DNA of 43,580 nucleotides from an uncultured Prevotellaceae bacterium. GTDB lineage: Bacteria; Bacteroidota; Bacteroidia; Bacteroidales; Muribaculaceae. The stretch lies in assembly GCA_947165675.1 (NCBI GenBank), contig CAMVBJ010000029.1, forward strand, positions 1 to 43,580, given 5' to 3'. A program made the translations under genes and the position numbers. The notes under the pieces are model-generated. The model did not search any database and had not been told where the DNA came from. It was given only the letters and a program-made list of their open reading frames with translations. Below, one piece after another: positions 15,562 to 22,236 of this stretch. How positions within the stretch are numbered: the stretch's first letter is position 1; the number at the start of each line of letters is the position of its first letter.

Positions 15562-15687
15562 TTGGAAAAGTGTAAATAATGGCTGATTCTTTATTGGAAA
15601 AGTGTAGAGAATAGTCTTAAATCCCATTGGAAAAGTGTAATTTCTTTTAATTACAGCATTGCAATTCAATTATTTATATTACTTTTG
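15562..15687 (+). promoter_or_regulatory. Three TTGGAAAAGTGTA repeats and promoter of ATPase 3
   Basis: The 13-mer TTGGAAAAGTGTA occurs at 15562-15574, 15594-15606 and 15627-15639, spaced 32 and 33 bp, about three helical turns, so the sites face one side of the DNA. A promoter follows: TTG (15659-15661), 18 nt, TACTTTTG (15680-15687). The rest of the 15272-15729 gap shows only another -7-like TATCTTTA near 15398 and no gene. Confidence 0.65.
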
Positions 15688-15729
15688 CAATAAATTAGAT
15701 ATGCAATCACAAAAAACAGGTCAACAATT

Positions 15730-17091
15730 ATGATTAAACGTAGAGTTGAGGATCATATTCGGAATTTCATGCTTAGTGATAAGCGAGCACTTCTTGTGAC
15801 CGGAGCTCGTCAGGTGGGAAAGACATTCTCCATCCGCAAGGTGGGGAAAGAGTGCTTTAACCAAGTGGTGGAAATCAACTTTATTGAGCACCCCGAAGCC
15901 ATTGAGTTGTTTAAAGGCCACAAGGGGGCGAACGACCTGTTGATGCGCCTGTCGGCATATTCCCATAAACCGTTGGTTGCCGGTCAAACACTGATTTTCT
16001 TTGACGAAGTCCAACAGTGTAGCGAAATTGTCACTGCCATCAAGTTTCTTGTGGATGAGGGCAGTTATAAGTATGTGATGAGCGGCTCGCTGCTGGGCGT
16101 TGAGTTGAAGGATTTGCGCAGCGTGCCAGTCGGTTATATGGACGAAATTGAGATGTATCCTCTCGACTTGATGGAGTTCTATGAGGCACTGGGCATCGGC
16201 AGTGATGTCATCGGACACATGAGAGATTGCTTTGTGAAGCATGTCCCAGTCGATGAGTTCATCCATCAGCGGATGTTGGATGCCATTAGGCTTTACCTTA
16301 TCGTTGGCGGTATGCCGGCAGTGGTCCAGAAGTATCTTGATACCAACAATCTGAAGAAAGTGCTGAATGAACAGCGCGGTATTATCCGTACATACAAGAG
16401 AGATATTACCCAATATGATCCTCAGCGCAAATTACAGATTGAAGAGATCTATGACTTGATTCCGTCTGAACTTAATGCGAAAAACAAACGGTTCATTTTG
16501 AAGAAACTAAACGAAAAGGCGCGTTTTAACAGATATGAGGACAGTTTCTTGTGGTTGAAAGATGCAGGCGTGGCCATCCCTACCTATAACCTTGAAGCAC
16601 CACAAATGCCATTGCTGTTGAGCAAGCAGCGCAACCTTTTAAAGCTTTTCTTGAACGATGTGGGGCTCCTTGCGGCCCAATATGGAGGGAACATCCAGAC
16701 CAGAATGCTCAGCAGTGACCCAAACATCAATTTCGGGGCGATTTTTGAGAATCTCGCAGCCCAGGAACTGTATGCACATGGCTTTGCCGTGGAGCATTCA
16801 CTCTATTATTTCAACAGCAAGAAGCAGGGAGAGTTGGATTTTGTCCTTGAATATGACGGGCATGTTTTACCTGTGGAAATAAAATCAGGTAAGGACTATG
16901 AGCGTCATAATGCCCTGTCCAATGTGTTAAGTAATGACGAGTATGACATCCCGATGGCCTATGTGTTCTGCCAGGACAACGTGCACATTAAGGGTAGTAT
17001 CGTCTATTACCCAATATACCTAATCGCTTTCTTTGAGCAGTTTCAGCCCGATGACAACATCTTCAAGTTTGATCTCTCGGGGCTGCAATGA
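15730..17091 (+). CDS. AAA+ ATPase with C-terminal DUF4143 domain (3)
   Basis: The 453-residue protein has Walker A GARQVGKT (25-32), Walker B TLIFFDEVQQC (about 88-98), sensor-1 YVMSGSLLG, a middle winged-helix region, and the nuclease-like core GELDFVLEYDGHVLPVEIKS near residues 374-393. It belongs to the same broad family as the genes at 10552 and 12397, but its sequence is distinct, with a YMDEIEMYPLDLMEFYEALG segment typical of the DUF4143 group. It ends 8 nt before the leader of yifB copy 6 begins, repeating the arrangement in which an ATPase directly precedes a yifB fragment. Confidence 0.88.
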   Translation: MIKRRVEDHIRNFMLSDKRALLVTGARQVGKTFSIRKVGKECFNQVVEINFIEHPEAIELFKGHKGANDLLMRLSAYSHKPLVAGQTLIFFDEVQQCSEIVTAIKFLVDEGSYKYVMSGSLLGVELKDLRSVPVGYMDEIEMYPLDLMEFYEALGIGSDVIGHMRDCFVKHVPVDEFIHQRMLDAIRLYLIVGGMPAVVQKYLDTNNLKKVLNEQRGIIRTYKRDITQYDPQRKLQIEEIYDLIPSELNAKNKRFILKKLNEKARFNRYEDSFLWLKDAGVAIPTYNLEAPQMPLLLSKQRNLLKLFLNDVGLLAAQYGGNIQTRMLSSDPNINFGAIFENLAAQELYAHGFAVEHSLYYFNSKKQGELDFVLEYDGHVLPVEIKSGKDYERHNALSNVLSNDEYDIPMAYVFCQDNVHIKGSIVYYPIYLIAFFEQFQPDDNIFKFDLSGLQ

Positions 17092-17098
17092 TCAATCG

Positions 17099-17204
17099 TT
17101 TTGGGACATCAGGACATTTAATTGCTGACTTTAAGGCTATTGCAATGGGGCAAGTTTTTCCGCTTGAATGAGCTGCCTGAATTTAATCGCTCCGTTTTGG
17201 AGGT
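17099..17204 (+). pseudogene. yifB fragment, copy 6, with leader (right edge of the island)
   Basis: The leader reads TTTTGGGACAT (as at 9182), GCTGACTTTAAGGCTATTGC and AATGGGGCAAGTTTTTCCG; then yifB codons from TTGAATGAGCTGCCTGAA to VLEV end at GGAGGT (17204). Everything beyond is core sequence with a terminator and an outer-membrane protein gene. The yifB end that should follow is missing. Confidence 0.75.
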
Positions 17205-17238
17205 AACCCACTCCTGCGCCTGTGTGATGTAGGGCAGT

Positions 17239-17283
17239 CAAAAAACAATGGGGCGAAATACCCGGTCAGAGTATCTCGCCCCA
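17239..17283 (-). terminator. Terminator of the PI-PLC/outer-membrane protein operon
   Basis: On the minus strand TGGGGCGAGATAC and GTATTTCGCCCCA (17283-17271 and 17261-17249; one mismatch) form the stem, followed by TTGTTTTTTGAC. It lies 21 nt after the stop at 17304. Confidence 0.85.
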
Positions 17284-17303
17284 CTGTGGATGTTGCAGGA
17301 GGG

Positions 17304-18152
17304 TTAGAAGATCTTGTAGGCGACTTTGAATTGCAGGCTGGGCCAGGCCTTGAGCCACGAGAAAACTTGGGTGATGCCTGCTTCCTTGCTGGATGACTTG
17401 ATTTCCACGCCGTTGTTGAGCACGAACTTGGGGGAGCCCCAGAAGATGAGTCCCAGGTCGAGGGCGAAGCTGAGGCGGTGCTTCTCGGCGATGTGCTTGC
17501 CGACGCCGACACCCAGGTAGGGCTTAACGACGTTGGTCTTCATCATCACGTCGATGTTGCCATTCTCGTCGGCAGTGAAGACGTAGTCACCAAACTTGAT
17601 TCCCACGGGGCTGAAGTTGGTGGCGAATGCACGGTTGTAGTCCGTAACCTTGCAGTTGGCATCATAGAGGAAGTCGAGAGCGCCCTCGTTGGTGTTGCGG
17701 AAGTGGAGGAAGTTCTTGCTGCCGAAGTAGAGACCCGCGGTGAAGTGGAAACTATCGTTGGTGAAGGGATGAATCTCGGCAAGCAGGAACACGTTCCAGA
17801 AGTTGGGCTTGGCGGCGAGCTCTATCTTGTCGGACATCTGAGCACGGCGCACGGCGTCGTCCTCGACCAGTGCCGTACCCGTGAGTTCCTCGGCGGTGTT
17901 GATGGACTTGAACTTGTACTCACCGATGTGAAGCCCGGAGTAACCGGTGCGCACGGTGATGAGCCGGTGCACGGGCATGGTGACGTCGATACCGGTGCCC
18001 GAGAGGCCCGTGTTGATGCCGACAGACAGGTGGTTGAACAATCCGTGGGGGGAGTGCAGTTTGCTGTTTTTATCCGTCTCGTTTTGAGCTGAAACGTTCA
18101 TCGCGCCAAGTAAGGCGGTGAGAATCGTGAGGATATATATCTTGATTTTCAT
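17304..18152 (-). CDS. Putative outer-membrane beta-barrel protein
   Basis: The 282-residue protein has a Sec signal peptide (MKIKIYILTILTALLGAMNV, cleavage near SAQ-NE), then alternating strands with aromatic ends (LSVGINTGLSGTGIDVTMPV, RTGYSGLHIGEYKF, FHFTAGLYFGS, VVKPYLGVGVG, LSFALDLGLIFWG) and ends in FKVAYKIF, a typical barrel terminus ending in Phe. No specific family is claimed. It starts 11 nt after the PI-PLC-like lipoprotein gene, so the two form one operon ending at the terminator at 17239. Confidence 0.75.
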   Translation of the reverse strand: MKIKIYILTILTALLGAMNVSAQNETDKNSKLHSPHGLFNHLSVGINTGLSGTGIDVTMPVHRLITVRTGYSGLHIGEYKFKSINTAEELTGTALVEDDAVRRAQMSDKIELAAKPNFWNVFLLAEIHPFTNDSFHFTAGLYFGSKNFLHFRNTNEGALDFLYDANCKVTDYNRAFATNFSPVGIKFGDYVFTADENGNIDVMMKTNVVKPYLGVGVGKHIAEKHRLSFALDLGLIFWGSPKFVLNNGVEIKSSSKEAGITQVFSWLKAWPSLQFKVAYKIF

Positions 18153-18163
18153 AGTGTACTACT

Positions 18164-19384
18164 CTATTTGAAGAATTTTTGATTCGATTTGATGAGGAGA
18201 TTGGTGAGCGACTGCGTGAGGGGTCGGAATCCGTACAGGTAGTCGCTGGTGTAGGGTGTACCGCCATTGACGATGGCGTGCACATAGTCGTGGCAAGCCA
18301 TGTCCATGGGCATGATGCCGACGGTGCCCTCGTTGTTGAGCAGGTCGTTAATCACGAGCGGATGCAGGTTGGTGGCATTTGTGATGTAGCCACGGGGCGA
18401 CACCTCGGTATAGGCCGAGCAGTGGTTGACGATCCAGATGTTCTGGTCGCTTGCCGTTGCCTCGCGCGCGCTGTGCATCATGTCGATCACAGTTTTCTTC
18501 TTGTTCTCCATGCGCTTCTCGGTGGTCGTCTTGTAGTAGTCCTGCTTGTAGAGCGTGGCCTTGATGGTAGTGTCTTCCATATTGTAGATGGCACATGAGC
18601 GTTGAGCCACGGGGTCGAGTTCCTCGTTGACATCCGGGTCCTCGTCGGGCCAGTCGCAGTAGGCGATGGGATAATGGAATGCGTGGTTGAGCGGAACAAG
18701 GTTGTATCGGCTGAGGATCAGCACCTTGCCTCGCATCTCACCCACGGTGATGTCGGGTCGCCAATTGGTGACAAAGAAGTCGTCATACTTGGACTTGGCG
18801 AGAAGCTGATGCAGGAGCAATGTCCAGTTGTGCTGGCTTTCCATACCGTTGTCGGCCTGGATCTTGACGATGAAGAATTCTGAAGGATGTTTAGCCAGGA
18901 ATTCCTTCATCCAGTCAAGCGACTCCTCAAACTTCACATCGACCTCGGTAAAGCCATGTGCGAGCCTCAGGATCTGGCGCTCGGCAGGGGTGGTGGCAAG
19001 GGTGTCGATCGACACTACCGGGCGGAAGTCAAAGAACCGTATACCACTGTTCATCTGCTCGTCAAAGGTGCAGAGCTGACTGATAGCGGTCATATTAGAG
19101 ATGCTCTTGAGCCAGGGCTGGTAGAACCCCATGCCGGTCATGGAGTCGTGGGTGCCAGGAATGCTCAACTTGCAGACCTTGGTGTCGTCCTTGACCATAG
19201 AGAGCCAGTCGGATGGCGGCGTGGCAAGGTCGTAGGGATACTTGATGGAGTCCTGATAGCCTTCGGAGAAGAGGAAGGGGATGTCGAACGTCTCCTCGTT
19301 GAAGGCGACTTCTGGGTCGTCACAACTGCTCATCAATGCCGCAGCCAGGATGGCCCAAACGAAAAGGGTGAGGTTTTGTTTCAT
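18164..19384 (-). CDS. PI-PLC X-domain-like lipoprotein
   Basis: The 406-residue protein has a lipobox LMSSC (Cys21), then the phosphatidylinositol-specific phospholipase C core: KLSIPGTHDSMTG with catalytic His79, GIRFFDFRPV, the second His in LRLAHGF (about 143), then FFIVKIQADNG and IWIVNHCSAY. Family enzymes cleave PI or GPI-type lipids by a two-His mechanism with no metal needed in the bacterial type. As a surface or periplasmic lipoprotein of a gut organism it could act on host inositol lipids or on the cell's own. It is the first gene of the operon with the barrel protein. Confidence 0.85.
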   Translation of the reverse strand: MKQNLTLFVWAILAAALMSSCDDPEVAFNEETFDIPFLFSEGYQDSIKYPYDLATPPSDWLSMVKDDTKVCKLSIPGTHDSMTGMGFYQPWLKSISNMTAISQLCTFDEQMNSGIRFFDFRPVVSIDTLATTPAERQILRLAHGFTEVDVKFEESLDWMKEFLAKHPSEFFIVKIQADNGMESQHNWTLLLHQLLAKSKYDDFFVTNWRPDITVGEMRGKVLILSRYNLVPLNHAFHYPIAYCDWPDEDPDVNEELDPVAQRSCAIYNMEDTTIKATLYKQDYYKTTTEKRMENKKKTVIDMMHSAREATASDQNIWIVNHCSAYTEVSPRGYITNATNLHPLVINDLLNNEGTVGIMPMDMACHDYVHAIVNGGTPYTSDYLYGFRPLTQSLTNLLIKSNQKFFK

Positions 19385-19483
19385 TTTTTGTCAGTTATTA
19401 GTGGATTATATACAATCGTTCAGAACAGGATCTCAGAGGCGGATGCCATGATCACCACCCTGTGCGACCCCTTATTAAAGTTG

Positions 19484-19491
19484 CAAAATTA
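19484..19491 (-). promoter_or_regulatory. -7 box of the PI-PLC operon
   Basis: TAATTTTG on the minus strand lies about 100 nt upstream of ATG 19384, implying a leader of roughly 90 nt with no obvious structure. Confidence 0.5.
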
Positions 19492-19570
19492 CATTTTTTA
19501 TTTTATATTGGCGCAGTTTCCACTACGAAAAACCATGACAGCCACACCAAAATCTTGAGGCAATGATATA

Positions 19571-19710
19571 CCCTGCGGGGCTAATGCGAACCTTTAGCCA
19601 GGCGAAACCAATATCACGAATAGTTTTAAATAATATCCGTGAAATACGTTATCATAGCGAAATCAGCATTAGCCCCGCAGGGGTTTGGGCCAACTTCTAT
19701 ATCACATTGC
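19571..19710. repeat. Palindromic intergenic element, copy 1
   Basis: The arms CCCTGCGGGGCTAATGC (19571-19587) and GCATTAGCCCCGCAGGG (19666-19682) are exact complements. Between them lies the core TCACGAATAGTTTTAAATAA (19614-19633), then TCCGTGAAATA and AGCGAAATCAG. Core and arm recur in reverse at 43390-43462 and partly at 30570-30668. Similarity to the 43-kb copy continues outward (GGTTTGGGCCAAC, TCTATATCA). It occupies most of the 19385-19723 gap, which holds no gene. Confidence 0.85.
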
Positions 19711-19723
19711 CAAATCAACCTGA

Positions 19724-21343
19724 TTACTTGTAGAGGAAGCGCTTGATGGTCCTCTTGGGGGTTTTCTCGAAGGGGGTTTCCATCATCTCCACTATTGCGA
19801 TCTTGCTGTAATTGGGTAAGGACTTGTTGGCTTCGTCGCGGATCTTTCCCGGGATGGTGGACTTTGTCTTGTCGTCCATGTCTTCGGGCAGTTCGGCATA
19901 AACAAGAGCTACAATTTTCCCCTCGCGGTCCACGACTAAGCATTCTTCCACATACTGGCAGTTGGCCAGCACAGCCTCCACTTCCTCGGGGTAGATGTTC
20001 TGGCCCGAGGAGTTCAGGATCATCGACTTGATGCGTCCACGGATGAAGATGTTGCGCTTGTCGTCCATCACGCCCAGGTCGCCCGTGCGGAACCACCCGT
20101 CGTCGGTAAAGGCTGCTGCGGTGGCTTCGGGGTTCTTATAGTAGCCTATGGTCAAGTTGGGTCCCTTGGCTTGGATCTCTCCTGGGATGTGCTGAGGGTC
20201 ATCGGAGTCGATGCGCAGCTCGTGGACCGGCTTGCCGCAGGATCCCGGTACAAACCTGGTCCACCACTCATATCCCAGCAGCGGGCAGGCTTCGGTCATG
20301 CCGTAGCCCACGGTATAGGGCAGGCGTATCTTCTTGAAGCATTGCTCGGCCTCGGGATTGAGTGCCGCCCCACCCATGATGAAGCAGCGCACCCCGCCGC
20401 CAAAGGCTTCAATCATCTTGTTGCGGGCCTTGCGGTATATCAGCTTGTTCAAGACGGGGATGGCCAGCAGCGATTTGGCCTTCTCCAGAGCCGGCTTGAT
20501 GGCGTTGGCATAGATTTTCTCCATCACCAGGGGCACGGTGACCACCATGTAGGGCTTGATGTCTTGCATCGCCTTGAGCAAGGTGGTGGGCGATGGCGTC
20601 TTGCCCAGGAAATAGACGGTAACGCCATCCACGTTGGGATGGATAAACTCGATGGCCAGGCCGTACATGTGGGCCAGTGGCAGCATCGACACGACGGTCT
20701 CGCCAGGATGGTTGGGGAAATGAGAGTTAGCAAAGTCGTCGGTATCTGACATCGCCTCATAGGTGAGCATTACCCCCTTGGGGTTGCCGGTGGTGCCCGA
20801 CGTGTAATTGATGATGGCGATGTCCTTGGCATTGTCGGTAACATAGGACACATGCTCGGGAAACATCCCGTCAGGATATTGTTGAGCAAAGTCTCTTTTA
20901 CGGTTAGCCCAAGCCTGGGCCACGACCTCATTCTGATGCCAGAGCAAGACGCCATCCTTGACATTGATGGCGGCTTGTAAATGAGGCATATCGTCGGGGT
21001 TCATTTTTGACCAGATATCGTCGTCAATAAAAAGCAGCACACTATCGGAATGATTGGTTAAGGTCGATACCGTGTCTGGATGAAAGTCTGCCAAGAGAGG
21101 AACGGCTACACAGCCATTGACGTTGATTCCCCAGAAGGTCATGGCCCACCGAGCGGAATTACGAGCGCAGATGGCAATCTTATCCCCCTTACTGATTCCT
21201 GCCGCATTAATGAAAATACGGAACTGCTCGACGTATGTGGCTAAGTTAGCATAGGAAAAGGTATCTCCATTGTAATCACACAAGGCCTTTTGTGTCCAGT
21301 GATTGCGAATCGTCTCCTCCAGATTCTTCAGATAGTGTCTCAT
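19724..21343 (-). CDS. Long-chain acyl-CoA synthetase (AMP-binding)
   Basis: The 539-residue protein has the adenylate-forming enzyme signatures in order: the P-loop-like IINYTSGTTGNPKGVMLT, LPLAHMYGLAIEF, MGGAALNPEAE, VGYGMTEACPLLG, DGWFRTGDLGVMD, IRGRIKSMILNSSGQNIYPE, and a C-terminal catalytic Lys in KTPKRTIKRFLYK. It activates fatty acids to acyl-CoA via acyl-AMP. ATG 21343 (MRHYLKNLEE) is preferred over the upstream in-frame ATG at 21385, which lies in the promoter. It appears monocistronic, with a -7 box at 21372-21379. Confidence 0.88.
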   Translation of the reverse strand: MRHYLKNLEETIRNHWTQKALCDYNGDTFSYANLATYVEQFRIFINAAGISKGDKIAICARNSARWAMTFWGINVNGCVAVPLLADFHPDTVSTLTNHSDSVLLFIDDDIWSKMNPDDMPHLQAAINVKDGVLLWHQNEVVAQAWANRKRDFAQQYPDGMFPEHVSYVTDNAKDIAIINYTSGTTGNPKGVMLTYEAMSDTDDFANSHFPNHPGETVVSMLPLAHMYGLAIEFIHPNVDGVTVYFLGKTPSPTTLLKAMQDIKPYMVVTVPLVMEKIYANAIKPALEKAKSLLAIPVLNKLIYRKARNKMIEAFGGGVRCFIMGGAALNPEAEQCFKKIRLPYTVGYGMTEACPLLGYEWWTRFVPGSCGKPVHELRIDSDDPQHIPGEIQAKGPNLTIGYYKNPEATAAAFTDDGWFRTGDLGVMDDKRNIFIRGRIKSMILNSSGQNIYPEEVEAVLANCQYVEECLVVDREGKIVALVYAELPEDMDDKTKSTIPGKIRDEANKSLPNYSKIAIVEMMETPFEKTPKRTIKRFLYK

Positions 21344-21371
21344 AAATATCATTATTTTTATTATATAGTTA

Positions 21372-21379
21372 CAAAGGTA
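21372..21379 (-). promoter_or_regulatory. -7 box of the acyl-CoA synthetase gene
   Basis: TACCTTTG on the minus strand, 28 nt upstream of ATG 21343. Confidence 0.6.
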
Positions 21380-21385
21380 CAACAA

Positions 21386-21774
21386 AACATTTAATTATTG
21401 CACAAATACACCAAGTTTTCACTCATGTACAATCAGAACACTGGCGCTACCGATACTTGATTGACTCATGAGTATGACCCATGAAAATAAATCTCCTGGT
21501 GGCACGAATGCGGCACCAGCGACGAAAAAAACTGCCAAATGCTGTGCCGCCACCACAACCGCTCCAAAGGCAACAAATAGCCCTCACTGATCAAGAATAG
21601 AACAACAAATACCAGCGAGTGTTTAACAATAACTGGGATAACTGCAACAACTTTTTTGGGTTGTTTGAGTTGTCTCAGTTGTTTTTTTAATATTAAAAAT
21701 GTCAGCTGGAATGTTGTTTTGGTTGTTCAGTAATTGTTTGTGTTGTTTGAAAATATCAGGGAAAACTAATATTT
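21386..21774. other. Intergenic region with one shared hairpin and TTGTTT-rich stretch
   Basis: No gene is seen. CCTGGTGGCACGAATGCGGC at about 21498-21517, followed by ACCAG, repeats with one change the hairpin at 26129 beside gyrB. From 21640 to 21750 the word TTGTTT recurs (GGGTTGTTTGAGTTG, GGTTGTTCAG, GTGTTGTTTG) in a T-rich strand; I cannot assign a function. Confidence 0.55.
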
Positions 21775-21830
21775 TTAGTTTTATTAACTAAAATAATTTG
21801 ATATATAACTAAAAGAGTTAGTTAATTTGC
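21775..21830 (+). promoter_or_regulatory. blaI-blaR1 promoter with two TTAGTT/AACTAA dyads
   Basis: TTAGTT-N5-AACTAA (21775-21791) and AACTAA-N5-TTAGTT (21807-21823) lie side by side, and the second runs into the -7-like TTAATTTG (21822-21829), about 30 nt before the blaI ATG. BlaI/MecI repressors bind such dyads over their own promoters. Confidence 0.65.
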
Positions 21831-21858
21831 GTCGTGAAACTTAAAAAAGGCTTGAATT

Positions 21859-22221
21859 ATGAAACAGTTGACTCAAAAAGAAGAGGAAATCATGGAGCGG
21901 ATGTGGGATCATGGCCCCATGCTCGTGCGCGAGTTGCAAGCCTGCTATGACGAGCCCCGCCCCCATGTGAATACTCTGGCTACATTGATGAAGATACTGG
22001 AGGAGAAGGGTTTCCTGAGTCACAAGGCCATTACTGCCCGCTGTTTCCAGTATTTTGCCAACATCAGCCGCGAGGAGTACCGCGGTGGCTCATTGGCCAA
22101 CGTGGTGAACAAGTTCTTCGGCAAATCCTACCTGAGTGCCGTCTCGGCGCTTGTCAAGAGTGAAAAGGTCAGCGTTGAGGACCTGAAGGAACTCATTCGT
22201 GAAGTGGAAGAGAACAAGTAA
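21859..22221 (+). CDS. blaI: BlaI/MecI-family transcriptional repressor
   Basis: The 120-residue protein is a penicillinase-repressor-type winged helix: LTQKEEEIMERMWDHGPMLV, RPHVNTLATLMKILEEKGF (recognition helix), then the dimerisation helices YRGGSLANVVNKFFGKSYLS and VEDLKELIREVEENK. In Bacteroidota these pairs seldom control beta-lactamases and more often an unknown envelope regulon. It starts just after the dyads at 21775-21823 and lies 15 nt before the M56 peptidase gene. Confidence 0.9.
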   Translation: MKQLTQKEEEIMERMWDHGPMLVRELQACYDEPRPHVNTLATLMKILEEKGFLSHKAITARCFQYFANISREEYRGGSLANVVNKFFGKSYLSAVSALVKSEKVSVEDLKELIREVEENK

Positions 22222-22236
22222 ACACCCTCAATCGCC

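Noticed and set aside
684-17204. Integrase, transposase or IS element explaining the island
   Set aside because: No recombinase-like protein is found in any frame of the island. Target duplications could not be established.
15721-20749. Other long antisense frames (15721-16413, 17478-18092, 18887-19558, 20171-20749)
   Set aside because: All oppose well-supported genes (ATPase 3, barrel protein, PI-PLC, acyl-CoA synthetase) and show no family features.
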